A stretch of 64,000 bases of DNA, taken from positions 257,494 through 321,493 of the forward strand of contig VRVR01000008.1 of NCBI GenBank assembly GCA_009859145.1. The letters run 5' to 3'. This DNA is from Andalucia godoyi. Lineage: Eukaryota; Discoba; Jakobea; Jakobida; Andaluciidae. The notes below the pieces were generated by a model that did not search any database, was not told the origin of the DNA, and saw only the letters and a program-made list of their open reading frames with translations. Shown here one piece after another: positions 51,601 to 60,807 of the stretch; positions within the stretch are counted from its first letter, which is position 1, and each line of letters begins with the position of its first letter. Made by a program: the position numbers and the translations under genes.

Positions 51601-52805
51601 TGGATGCGGAGTGCGATTTCTGCTGCCGAGTCTTGTTTAAAAAGACTGGAGAGTCAAACAAGTTCATTGCAGAATCCGCAGAAGAGTCGTTGCAATTGAT
51701 TGTGGAGTGTGTGCCGTTCTCGAAATGTTCCGTTGCACTCCTGAACAGTTCGAATCACAAGTCTCCTGGAGTGAGGTTCAAGGTGGCGAAATACATGAGA
51801 ATCTTGTTGGAACGAACGGTCAATGTATCCATGCTGGACAAAATTGTTCCGTTCGTCAACAACTGCTTGCAGGAGGGACTGTCGGAAACACGTCAAGAAG
51901 CAAAGTTGATCATTGCGAGACTGATGGATTCATGTGGAGACGAATGGAAGCGGCATTTGCCTGACAAGGACATTACCAAGTGGACAGACGCTCTTTGCCG
52001 TCTCTCGACGTCGGGTAACTTTCTCAACCAAGCGGATCCTGGTTCTGCTGTGAAGACCGTCTCTGGGAATCGCGATGCGGCAACGTCTCGCTCTGGATTC
52101 CGTGGTAAGGACAAAGAGACCAAAGTGAGCCGTGAGTGGGATCAAGAGATGAGGACGGTTTGCAAAACGTTGGATTCATCGTCTTTGTGGTCTGACCGAG
52201 TGGAGCTGCTTGAGCAAATTTGCTCCCGGATCCGCACTCTGTCTTCCAACGGAGGTGCATGCGCCGCGACGACGGCGATCGCAATCTTTGATGCTGTTCT
52301 TGCGCGTGTGTCGGACGGAAATGCAAAGGTGGTTGCGACGGCTTTGCGCTCTCTTTCTTGCGTGTTAGGGCATCTTGATGCATTGAAGAATGTGGATTCC
52401 GTGTACGCGCGCGTCGTCCCAGCTGTTGCGAATGCTTGGAAAGCGCATGGGGATGACTGCCGACTTGTCTGGGACACACTATTGCATGTGCATGATCCGA
52501 CAAGCGTTCTTGCCCCTTTGCTGATTTCGTTTGAATCTGGCAAAGTCATTTCCAAGACGAAGTCTGATTTGATTTCCAGTTTGAGTCCTATTTTCCCGTC
52601 GTTTTCCTCATCTTCTGTGACAAAGTCTATTATTCCTCTGTTGGTCAATGGCTGCGAGGACGTATCTTGCCGATCTGCTGTCCAGCAAGTTGCGGTTCTT
52701 TGTGCAGAAAGGCTTGGTCGTTCGGCATTTACGGATGCTGTGTCTAGATCAACGAGGAACGAATCGGCTGTTGTTCGTCTTCGAGACATGGTCAAGTGTA
52801 CATAA
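48681..52805 (+). CDS. TOGARAM1: Crescerin/TOGARAM1-like TOG-array protein
   Basis: 1374 residues. Four HEAT-repeat TOG domains are visible: about 1-205, 232-460, 880-1105 and 1150-1374, with a long disordered Ser/Arg-rich linker (470-870) between the second and third. This 2+2 layout is that of crescerin/TOGARAM1, which promotes microtubule polymerisation in cilia. The third TOG is the most telling: NLRSSISKNSIVCIGEMF, FKKTGESNKFIAESAEESL and SETRQEAKLIIARLM parallel human TOG3 (LRSGVSRAAIVCLGDLF, HKAGESNTFI, SQETRYYGRKML). CLASP is the main alternative but differs in the number and spacing of domains. A Ser-Gln repeat (SQSQFQSQSQSQSQS) sits near 205-219. ATG 48681 is close to family expectation. 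Confidence 0.85.
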   Translation: MDAETLIQALHDPSSFVRTEALQQLRDTRSFSPNFLNERLVRAVFSCVSDTQWTVSLASLQALLTFVNVESSSIRSTLEEDFIFEVLKSFCQSRTSVRKTGADLLLSWARIRQERWRLLLQNTLNVLGDDQIDFRIRSECCNFVAQIMDQIPKSENFMDIRASALATLKAASKDMHPAIADAASAALSLIGLSSSPLAISHSQSQFQSQSQSQSQSNSTKIHEFAGEDQALPGRRRVERSPELQNVINDLQNSDQTSWKCRSSLIDKLYYMLSGTMPEDGSSLPSPTMGLDSVMVGDVHQLVSALAPLVHDANFKISLTTMHIMGVIASKYTAQDDNSLLGQLIDILAEKWSDNKVVVRHTVSRTISRIASSGSFPISNVITLLLKRSVSDPLQSPDRSLASWRIREESLNMVIWCLLSVKPLTVDFGTIALAFVQALRDARPKVKFVALEGLAVLHWIRKDAVDAVLSTMHGEEFELVSERLQHQDIPLVTPDGNVEHKLLANNAGPARPDSVADDARNRSRVQSAAGSTSRLPAAVRSFPWENMPSTTSNRIRSVKVSDSLPDQPQLEEKQRFHAFVPVSPLGSSDFPSPKSLSPSRSPMSLSSSQSSKISLWLPGGSVEIVDSTSNGQLFSDTGSLHAQHEEDLFYGRRRGGGASSATRRLAVDDAANDRLSPYDVVEMRASQEDLEDVSVLPRNSDPAVGDRLKLLKQKRRRYGSTTPGLYDATETAAESRGSVSPSFDRGRAGYSDLSDFSERKKESDILFPSIARDRDSAGRDPTVVVEPPSTAATPSAASRRRPRPGSMPSLGDGRDSVVSEDLQQEAITTTPARSFRAATAASSSIAASSSSGTAVASVVSSVSPNRRTAVETAARPMEEITTGDLLPISGNVVTEFNKALELLKSALWSDIYRATNVVRQAVVHHHDNDSLFAVSKLHPLVLTLLSNVDNLRSSISKNSIVCIGEMFRFLSRGSMDAECDFCCRVLFKKTGESNKFIAESAEESLQLIVECVPFSKCSVALLNSSNHKSPGVRFKVAKYMRILLERTVNVSMLDKIVPFVNNCLQEGLSETRQEAKLIIARLMDSCGDEWKRHLPDKDITKWTDALCRLSTSGNFLNQADPGSAVKTVSGNRDAATSRSGFRGKDKETKVSREWDQEMRTVCKTLDSSSLWSDRVELLEQICSRIRTLSSNGGACAATTAIAIFDAVLARVSDGNAKVVATALRSLSCVLGHLDALKNVDSVYARVVPAVANAWKAHGDDCRLVWDTLLHVHDPTSVLAPLLISFESGKVISKTKSDLISSLSPIFPSFSSSSVTKSIIPLLVNGCEDVSCRSAVQQVAVLCAERLGRSAFTDAVSRSTRNESAVVRLRDMVKCT

Positions 52806-52959
52806 TAAAGAAGTTGAGGGGTTGGAAATATGGACAATAAAAAGAAGCAGCGGTGGTATATAAAAGAAGACGGTCGCTGCTTGCCGAATGTGATCGATCG
52901 CTCCGTGCGACGTACAGTTTGCATGTAGCATTAACGAATGTAAACGACTTGCGAAACAC

Positions 52960-53008
52960 CACCCATCCACCCACCCACCCACACACACACCCACACACAC
53001 ACACACAG
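52960..53008. repeat. CCCA/CA simple repeat
   Basis: ACCC(A/T)-type units (52967-52983) pass into CA dinucleotides up to 53008. It ends 7 bp before the stop codon of the GH20 gene at 53015, inside that gene's 3' untranslated side. Confidence 0.9.
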
Positions 53009-53014
53009 TCTTCC

Positions 53015-55132
53015 TCAGAACCAGAACATGCGACGTTGCGTGGAAACCGCACGGCCATAATGTAGAAACGGAAGAATGTCAACGTTACCGCTCCAGTACA
53101 CATTGGACCGAGTTGTGGCAGATGTCAGTTCAACCAAAGAACTGATTCCGCCCATAGAAACCCGTTCCACAATGGTTGCTAAACGCTGTTTCAGCATCCC
53201 ATAGCGAGCATCCAAGATCTCCCATCCAAGAGGATGGAAGCACTCCGTCCACAATCGCAGATGGCATCTCCACAGATTCTCCACCGAAGTTTGAAGAGAT
53301 GCGACGCGGGATCGTACTTGAGACACACGATCCTCCGCCTGCGCACAAAACGCGCTCTGCAGTACCATATGCAAAGTGCATTTGAGAGAAAGGACGTGCG
53401 CAACATGCGCAGGAAAGAGCAATCGAGGGTCCTTTTCTGCACAGCGAAAGAGATCAATGGAGAGGCGAGAATAGTGCATTTCCATAGCGAGAAGAGCTTC
53501 GTCTGTGAAATGGCAGGACAGGTGTCCCAGCAGCGGATCCTCCCACAACATCCACTTTGAAACATTGGAAAACGATCCCACGGCTTCCACGTACTCTGCA
53601 GCGGGTTGTGCCATCTCAACAGAGAGGATGCGTCGAATCTGTGGCGACGAAGAGTACGCTGGGTATTCAGCACCACTGGCGGCGAGAGAATCATTGCGAG
53701 AAGATGGATTCAGAACGGAATGCGGCAAAATGTCCAGATGCGATGCCTTTTCAAAGTGATCTAAATTCAAATTTTCGCAACAATGATACACCATCTGTCT
53801 TAACATCGATCCGTGTTCGTCCAACGACCATGCAAAAGAAGCAAAGAACGCAAAAGCTGGGATCACGCTGAATGGAGAACACTCGGCACCGTCGTCTCCC
53901 CACATGGTGCACATGACGCGATCGATACGTCGACTTCTGCACGCAAGCATACATGCTCGGATGCTTGCCGCAGAAAATGGCAACTGCGACCAGAATCTCG
54001 ACCATGACCACACCCCCGTTGCCATTACAATCCTTGTCGGATCCATGCCTTGTCCACGGGTTCCAAATCTCTTGTCTGAGCGCACAAGTTCGGAAACTTG
54101 ATCCAACACCGCCTCATAGTGACCTTCCGACGACGAGTAGTAGTCCCAGGGCACAATATCGAACTTGTCTTTGCATTCGGCGAGAAGCACTTGCATTGCC
54201 TGTTCGCTTTTCAAAAACATGTCTCCCCATACCATTGGTCGGAATCCATACTGAACACTGAGCTCGATGCAGAACGCAGCATGCTTCGCGAACGCAACGC
54301 CGCTATCGATTGCACACATTGCATCTGCTTCATCGCAACCAAGATGGATGTATCGAGACAGAGGAAACGCAGACCGCACAGCCGTGATCATCTTCTCCAC
54401 AAAATCACGAGTTGCCTCTGTCCCTGGCCGCAAGCAGTCTTCCGACAACCGCACATGAGCGAACTGCGGCCACTGCAGGACATTTTCCAAATGGCCCGCA
54501 ACCTGAATGCACGGAATAAGCTCGATACCAAGCGCAACGCACGTTGCCTCAATCATGGCGATATCATCTCTGCCATATCCCCCTCTCAAATACCCAAAGC
54601 ACGCCTGAAAGGACCCCGCGTCCGTCAGAGGATACACGTCTTCCATGTACAGCTGCAGTGCATTGAACCCGAGCATCACACAGTACTTTGCAAACAGCTG
54701 TACCGTCTTCGTATTCATCACTGCTCCTCGCGACACATCCAGCATGCACGACACAAGCGAGCAGGAGCACTTTGAATAGTACGGAAGCGTCATGCATGCA
54801 GGATACAAGGAGATCAGACATGCCAGTGCTCGAAACGCATCCGATGTTCGCACATACTGGATGAGCAGTTCGCTTGATTCCTGCCGGGAGTCCTGATCCA
54901 CAGAATCGCGCAAGATCTTGAAACCGCCAAACACAGGCGCTGCTGCATCCACTTCGTACTCGTCGCTAAGCATCAAAAACGACTCAAAGCTGTCAACCTT
55001 CATAAACGATAAGCGCGAAATTGCAGGAAACGGCCGAAGATCCGTCGAGCAGGTCGACGCTGACAGTCGGCTGATTTCATCACGAAAGAGCAGCAGTCCT
55101 TCCGAGAGCTCCAGAGATGCATCGATTTCCAT
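53015..55132 (-). CDS. HEXD: GH20 hexosaminidase, HEXD-like subfamily
   Basis: 705 residues from the ATG at 55130-55132. The GH20 barrel starts near residue 125: KTVQLFAKYCVMLGFNALQL, IELIPCIQVAGHLENVLQWP, the catalytic pair in RYIHLGCDEADAM (Asp-Glu near 266-267), FRPMVWGDMFLKS and VMCTMWGDDGAECSPF. These motifs fit the cytosolic/nuclear HEXD-type subfamily rather than lysosomal HEXA/B. There is no GH20b-type domain and, from this ATG, no signal peptide. The C-terminal ~230 residues are helical, as in bacterial and HEXD relatives. The upstream sequence contains an in-frame leader interrupted by one TGA (entry 55139-55255). Stop is TGA. Family substrate: terminal beta-GalNAc/GlcNAc. Confidence 0.9.
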   Translation of the reverse strand: MEIDASLELSEGLLLFRDEISRLSASTCSTDLRPFPAISRLSFMKVDSFESFLMLSDEYEVDAAAPVFGGFKILRDSVDQDSRQESSELLIQYVRTSDAFRALACLISLYPACMTLPYYSKCSCSLVSCMLDVSRGAVMNTKTVQLFAKYCVMLGFNALQLYMEDVYPLTDAGSFQACFGYLRGGYGRDDIAMIEATCVALGIELIPCIQVAGHLENVLQWPQFAHVRLSEDCLRPGTEATRDFVEKMITAVRSAFPLSRYIHLGCDEADAMCAIDSGVAFAKHAAFCIELSVQYGFRPMVWGDMFLKSEQAMQVLLAECKDKFDIVPWDYYSSSEGHYEAVLDQVSELVRSDKRFGTRGQGMDPTRIVMATGVWSWSRFWSQLPFSAASIRACMLACRSRRIDRVMCTMWGDDGAECSPFSVIPAFAFFASFAWSLDEHGSMLRQMVYHCCENLNLDHFEKASHLDILPHSVLNPSSRNDSLAASGAEYPAYSSSPQIRRILSVEMAQPAAEYVEAVGSFSNVSKWMLWEDPLLGHLSCHFTDEALLAMEMHYSRLSIDLFRCAEKDPRLLFPAHVAHVLSLKCTLHMVLQSAFCAQAEDRVSQVRSRVASLQTSVENLWRCHLRLWTECFHPLGWEILDARYGMLKQRLATIVERVSMGGISSLVELTSATTRSNVYWSGNVDILPFLHYGRAVSTQRRMFWF

Positions 55133-55138
55133 GAACCA

Positions 55139-55255
55139 TCACCATGCACTGTATCCCACAACAATGCAGATCACAGAACGCTGCACAACAGAGAGCTTAC
55201 CGAGTTGGTGCTCTCCTGTCAGTAGCCTAGCAAGTAAGAACTCCGGGGAAGCCAT
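55139..55255 (-). other. In-frame upstream ORF with hydrophobic segment, one TGA before HEXD-like gene
   Basis: 38 codons from the ATG at 55253-55255, ending at TGA (55139-55141), in exactly the same frame as the HEXD-like gene, which starts two codons later. It reads MASPEFLLARLLTGEHQL, then a hydrophobic SVICIVVGYSAW. If the TGA were decoded, the product would be a type II signal-anchored enzyme. It could be a regulatory uORF, a recent nonsense change, or part of an unrecognised splice (a GTAAGC donor-like site lies at 55200). Confidence 0.5.
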
Positions 55256-56021
55256 TAGTGTTTCCAACTCCAATTATATGTATGTATCCTCCAACCCAAG
55301 CCTCTCGCCAAGCATTTGGCTCGCATGCTGCGCCTCAAGCAGATCGTAGAGTGACATCTTTTTTACAGTCAGCATCAGCGCCCCTCATCAATTAACAAGG
55401 AATCGGTTGTCAGCATCCGACAGTGTCTTTCATTGGGCCTCGATCTGCGCACCTTCAGCCATACTATCCGATGACATTCACAGCCGTTCCACCCAGACGA
55501 TTGGGTTGGAGGCATCGTACCACACGACGCATCGGACCACACCCTAGCTCTATGTGCTGTACTATACGTTTTGTGAAAACGTCTGGCGAACAGAGCGCTT
55601 CTGCGTGTTTTATGGAAAAGCGATGGCATCGGATGGCAGGATTCGGGGGATTTCCCCCTCCTTTTTTGGAGTTCGACACTGTTTGTGGCACGCCTACATT
55701 GTGCACTAACCACGGATAATCATCGCTGATCACCCATAATCAGTGTTGCAACCCAACAACATGCATAATGCCACGCGGCGGTGTGTGTATAGGGATTTCA
55801 TGATCAAAATGGGGCGAAGCGAATCGGGCATCGTGCGACGGAGCTGTTAAGATAACAAACGCATGCGCATGGCGCGTGGCAGTGGCCTTTTGTTTTTACG
55901 TGCGCTTTAGATTGCTTCATCATATCGCAGTAAGTGGCAGCGGCAGGTGTTTTATTGATTAAAAAAATATAAATAATAATTTACTTAAATTACGCGTTTG
56001 GCAATGTAGCACGGATAATGG
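55256..56021. other. Intergenic, no gene recognised
   Basis: About 770 bp upstream of the HEXD-like gene and downstream of the small membrane-protein gene. Overlapping 90-112 codon frames occur on both strands without motifs. I looked for tRNA arms, snRNA Sm-type sites and box C/D elements and saw none convincing. Confidence 0.5.
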
Positions 56022-56579
56022 CTAGTCATATCGATCTTCGTTTTGCTGGACTGCAGAGCTGATTGCAAGGAGCGCGGCCCAGATGCCGGCAAGCAGCACA
56101 TAGAACAGGAACAGCAAAAGCATGATTCCAAGCCAGTCCCAGTAGGTCGTCCCCGCAAACACGCGTCTTCCCTCCTCGTCTGTCGTAAACCAAGACGTTT
56201 TTTGCGTTTTTCGGACCTCTCGAGACTCCATGATGTCCACAGTGCTGCTGACAGTCGACATCGTCCGAGAGTGTGTTCGGCTAAGGTGCTGGTTGGCATG
56301 GCCCGACGACGCGCTGCTGCCCACCGCTTCTTTGCCATTTCCCCGCATCTCCGTAACGCACGTACTACTGCTGTTCATCAGTTCGGGGTTTACAGCCGGT
56401 GAGAACGATACGGTCCGGCACCGCTGCGACCCGTTCAGCCGGTGCAGCGGGCCGCGATCGCTGCCAACAGTGCTGCTGTTACTGCTGGCGGCATGGTCCG
56501 ACGAAGCGGCGACGGTCACGGTCTCTGATTCCAAATGAGATGCGGGAGCCGACGCTGGATTGGACCCAGAGCTCAACAT
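56022..56579 (-). CDS. Small single-pass membrane protein with Na,K-ATPase beta-like transmembrane segment
   Basis: 185 residues from the ATG at 56577-56579. The first ~115 residues are Ser/Thr-rich, disordered and cytosolic in character. A short basic stretch (REVRKTQKTSWF) leads to one transmembrane helix at about 146-172: YWDWLGIMLLLFLFYVLLAG then IWAALLAI. The W...LFYxxFYxxLAGxxA pattern resembles the cytosolic edge and helix of P-type ATPase beta subunits, but only about 13 residues (SAVQQNEDRYD end) follow, so there is no ectodomain. It may be a tail-anchored protein. I do not assign a function, and the beta-subunit resemblance is limited to the membrane segment. Confidence 0.6.
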   Translation of the reverse strand: MLSSGSNPASAPASHLESETVTVAASSDHAASSNSSTVGSDRGPLHRLNGSQRCRTVSFSPAVNPELMNSSSTCVTEMRGNGKEAVGSSASSGHANQHLSRTHSRTMSTVSSTVDIMESREVRKTQKTSWFTTDEEGRRVFAGTTYWDWLGIMLLLFLFYVLLAGIWAALLAISSAVQQNEDRYD

Positions 56580-56893
56580 GCCTCGATTAATTGATTAATG
56601 GATAGGGGGGATATCTGGGGGCTGTTCATGTACCGAGTCAACAAAACAGAGCTTCCGTTGGAATATGACGCAACTTCTTAAACATTTAAAATTTAAAAAA
56701 ATAAAATAGAAAACTGAAAGAAAGAAATCAGTGAAAGAGTATTCTGCTAAAGTGGGTATGGAAGAATGGAAGAATGGAAGGATGGAAGGATGAAAGTCAC
56801 CAAACAAACAGCAAGTAATCGAATGTTCACTCGAAGCATGCATCTGTCAACAACTGGATGAATCTCCTAGTCTTTTATTTATTTATTAATTAA
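56580..56893. other. Intergenic with GGAAGAAT-type short repeat
   Basis: 314 bp upstream of the membrane-protein gene and downstream of SNU114. An imperfect GGAAGAAT/GGATGGAA repeat lies at 56759-56792, and ATTTAAAATTTAAAA at 56684-56698. No gene. Confidence 0.5.
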
Positions 56894-59800
56894 TTACACA
56901 TGACTTGCAAAGATGCGGTCGATCTTTGCCATCTCGTCGATCATCTCGTCTTCAAAGTACTTTCTGAAGCCAATATCATCTGGCAGACCTTTGCGTCGAC
57001 GAGTCTTGACAAGGCAGTCGCGTGCCAGATATGGTTTCGGCGCAGGCTCAAGCATTCGAACGGGAATGCTCTTGTCCAGCGGATCGCCCGGAATCTCGGA
57101 CCAGTGACTGAACAATGCTTGCGGGAACGCAAGGCCGTTGGTCGCGACTCGCAAATCAACCTCAAACCCAAAGGACTCTAGTAGAGGAACATGGGCGTGT
57201 ATGCAGTGTAAGGGTGTTCCTCCGCGTGGACCTTCCCACAGCAACACACCCCTCCTTCTTGAAACAACAGACGTGACAATCGACATCTGTTCGACAGGAG
57301 TGAGAATTTCGACCAAGTTGACGGGTTCAAGCAATCGCGGGTTGGCAGTCAGCACAGATGCACAGACAACTCTGCGGGCAGCAGGAGTAATGTTTCCCGA
57401 CGAACGCAGCAACGGATCACTGGAAATCACAGCGTCCACGATTCGGCAAGACACATTTCGCATTGGCTCTGCACATAGTGGTCCTTCTTTGCAAGCCCAT
57501 GAAAATCCTTTTGCGCACGACTCGCGGACATGCGACAATAACTTCGGATCCACCTCTCCGGGAAGAGTGTCGTCTGACAGCACAACCGGCGAATCATACG
57601 GAGAGAACACCCATACTCGACGTGCCGCAAGGGCGTCCCACTGAAACTCCGTCATCAACGCTTCCGACAAGTCTGATTTCTTGTTTGCACGATCTAGTTC
57701 TGCAGCCGGCAGATATCCCTTTTCCATGCACGTTGCTATGCGCGGATCCAAAGGCTCTGCAATCATCGTAAGTTTGTTTTCCTTGTTGACGCTTTCCGAA
57801 AAGCAGCGGAAAGCCGACATGCGAGACACGGACTCGTGAAACGCTACAAAGGGATCGGAGACGTTGATTTCTATGCCTGCATATCGTTCTCTCAACAACT
57901 GGATCGCACAATCCAGGTACATTTCTCCAGGCCCGCCAATGTATCGCAATCCTGATTCTTCGACGTAAAACTCGAGAGCAAGAAAAGATTTTCTCAAGAG
58001 ACGGATCCCTTCAAGCAACTTTGGCAGTTCGGAAGGTACTCGCGGGTCAATTGCAATGCGCATGTTGGAGCGGTACGGCAGACTAAGAGGAACAAAGATG
58101 GATTCACCGTCTTCGCGATCCTGTTTATCAGCTCCCTCGTCATCGTCATCGTCATCGTCTCCGTCTCCGTCCGTCATCTCTTGCAGCGAACTCGCGGGGA
58201 GCGGCCCTTGCAAGGTACCGCCGCGAATAAGGACATCGGAAATGCTCTGCACAACGACCCACGTACCAACGGTTGCGGGACCGCTGAACTTCATTCCATA
58301 AAACGGGAAAACGGCAGCATAGACATTGGAAATCACGCAGTCGTGAACATCGCTGTCATCATGAACGGAGTGGTTTTCTGCAAACACGCGAACCTTCATT
58401 CCCGCCTGCAGAGAGCCCGACATGACGCGAACCAGTGCCATGCAGTGCAAGCCGCCCTCTTTTTCATTTCCTCGCAGCAGGTAGCTGACGTCCAATACTC
58501 TGGAGATCAAGCCAAGCAACGGCGCAGTAGCTGACGAATCTGCATGCAGGAGTGCAGAACCGCGTGCGGATTCCAAGTTGCCCGCAAATAGCTGCTGGGC
58601 CTTCCGATGAGAGTTCTGCAGCGGGCTTGGAATGTGGGTCACGATCGCATCCGCAAGGCCAGCAAAGGAGCTCTTGTTCGGAGAATGGACGGAAAAGAAC
58701 CGAGCAAACACCGTTCGCAGCAAGGGTCGGAGGTCTTGCAGCAATTCATCATGGGAAATTAGAACATTGGCCTTTTGCAAGAAAGCTTTCAGATCCCGAC
58801 CCTCGATGGAGATGCAGTGGGAAAACAATTTGTACATTGGATTCAGGATAAACTGAACAAAGGATCGCTCCACTCCGTGCAAGCTGGACGAGACAAACTT
58901 TCGGCTCTGCGGGTCCATGAAACGATCTCCCCACAGGTTTGCAGAGAATGCAACAGGATCAAACAAATCTCCGTACGTGCTTGTATAGAGATGCGCAAAC
59001 TGCCTTAAAGAAAAGCAGAACCCGAATGCTGCAGACGAAAACAAGACGTTTCCGACCGCGGGATTGAACCGGGCGTGCGAATTGTCGTCGGGCAGCAGCG
59101 AGTTCATCTCATCGACGATAAATCGAAGTTTGAAATATGCATCGCGAGGCGGCAGTTTGAGTTCTGTCATGAGACGATCGATTTTAGTGACGACAAGAAT
59201 TGCGCTGAGAGCACCGCCGTCTGCCGACGCCCCGATACCGGAGGCTCCTCCAGCGCCATGAACCGCGGAGACCCTCTTACATGAGTGCAGTCCCGCTTGA
59301 GCAAGTGCATGTGACACGATTGTTCGGGTAGCAAGAGAAACTCCCTCTACAGCATCGACACAAATCAGAAGCCCGTCTGCCATGCGAACGCCGGCGGAGA
59401 CCTCGTCCAGAAAATCCACGTGCCCTGGTGTGTCCATCAGATTCACCGCAAACGATGTTCCTTTGGAATCCTCAAGAAGTAAACAGCACGGCTTCGACCG
59501 AATAGTCATTCCCCTATCCTTCTCCATCTCCACGACGTGGTCCGACAGCCTGGGTGCAGACCCACTGTCCAGCTTCCGCGTGATGTGCACCGGCGAATCC
59601 GGGTGTTGCTGAGCAGACGAACTCGACAGCAACGGATACAGCTCCGGATGTGTCTCCGCGAGCAGCAGATCCAAAAGCGATGTCTTCCCATGATGAATCG
59701 CGCCGCAAACAACAACGTTTCTGATCCGCGATGGAACCCCCAGCACATCCAATAAATACTCCTTCTTGTACGTCGATTCAAATACCGAGCGCGTCAGCAA

Positions 59801-60267
59801 TGCGTCGAGTTCGCTAATGTGGATCGTCGGCTTAATAATCGGTTCGGACGCAGCACGCGCGTCTTCTGCTTGATACATCAGCTCTGTGTCCTTCGGATAC
59901 ACCTCTCGTGCATCCCGGTAGTACTGCTTGTCCTCATGCAGCCGCGCAACAACTCTCGACTCCTCCCCATCACTGCCCTCCTCGCTGCTTGAATACTCAG
60001 GAACTAGCCCTACTCCAGCACCCTACTCCGCAAAACATATAAATATATATATAATCAAAAGTAAAAAAAAAAACAATTCGCAAGTTAGATACAACAAAAT
60101 AAACAACAATCAAAAACACAACGCTGAATACAACTGACACATACGACATTATCATCTTTCTGGTCAACGCCGTGACCGCTATCATAAGATTCGCTTTCCG
60201 AGTTCGATTCGTCATCCTCCGCAAACGGCCCCACTCGATTCCCAAACTCATCGTATCGATCATCCAT
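56894..60267 (-). CDS. EFTUD2: SNU114/EFTUD2, U5 snRNP GTPase (two exons)
   Basis: Exon 1 is 60145-60267 and exon 2 is 56894-60022 on the minus strand, giving 1083 residues (human 972). SNU114 is the EF-2-like GTPase that controls Brr2 and Prp8 in spliceosome activation and disassembly. Exon 1 encodes MDDRYDEFGNRVGPFAEDD, matching the human start MDTDLYDEFGNYIGPEL. Exon 2 opens into an acidic stretch and LHEDKQYYRDAREVY, as in human HEDKKYYPTAEEVY. GTPase motifs: P-loop GAIHHGKTSLLDLL, G3 MDTPGHVDF, G4 TKID. Late blocks include CFSESVNKENKLTMIAEPL, WEGPRGGTPLH and PGDPLDKSIPVRMLEP. An acidic insertion (GDGDDDDDDDEG) lies near 640. Without exon 1 the frame would begin only at GTG 59902 or ATG 59878. 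Confidence 0.94.
60023..60144 (-). other. Spliceosomal intron in SNU114 (122 nt)
   Basis: Donor GTATGT at 60144, acceptor TTTGCGGAGTAG ending at 60023, phase 0. TATCTAAC about 55 nt upstream of the acceptor resembles a branch site, followed by a 12-T run. It removes the in-frame TAG next to the acceptor and joins two conserved parts of SNU114. Confidence 0.88.
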
Positions 60268-60302
60268 TATCACACGTCTTCCACCACCTTCTCGGAAACC
60301 AA

Positions 60303-60337
<35 letters not shown>

Positions 60338-60807
60338 TTTCTACTGTCTTCTTCCTCTCGGACACACGTACCGAGCGATGAAGTAGGAGAAACGTGTAGT
60401 TTATAAAGAAGAAAGGTCGTGCGAAAATATCCAAGGGACTACGACAGCTCCCCTCTTCGGCGACTCATCCAAACCGGGGTCGTCGCTCATCCTGGTCGTT
60501 CACGCCTGACGTCCCATCCATTTTGCTACGATCCGACTGTACAGTAAAAGCCTGTTAAAGCACACAAACGCTGAGCAGAACCAGTTTCAGCATAGGTCTT
60601 CCCTCCTTTCTTAATTGTGTTTTTCCTGTCTTTCTGTTTTTCTGTTTTGTTTTGTTGTTTCTTCTTCTTCTTCTTCTGGGAGGCTGAAAAATCTCAAGGT
60701 TGGAGGGTGCTATCGATCTAGTCCAGTGACATCGGCAGCGACAAGCACAGCAGAAGAACTGTGTTTAGCATCCGAGGGAGGGATTACGACAGGAGGAGGA
60801 AGAGGGG
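60268..60807. promoter_or_regulatory. Divergent region, SNU114 / alpha-beta hydrolase
   Basis: 540 bp between divergent ATGs. A TC tract lies at about 60303-60338, close upstream of the SNU114 start, and T/C-rich stretches with a CTT run at 60659-60676 precede the hydrolase. No other element is assigned. Confidence 0.45.

Noticed and set aside
55139-55141. TGA reassigned to Trp, since TGG-TGA-TGG sits in frame
   Set aside because: SBDS, TAF1, CPSF30 and the HEXD-like gene itself all end at TGA at family-appropriate positions, so TGA is a normal stop here.
55375-55719. Overlapping ~100-codon frames on both strands
   Set aside because: Neither shows domain similarity; opposing frames of equal length suggest chance in GC-balanced sequence.
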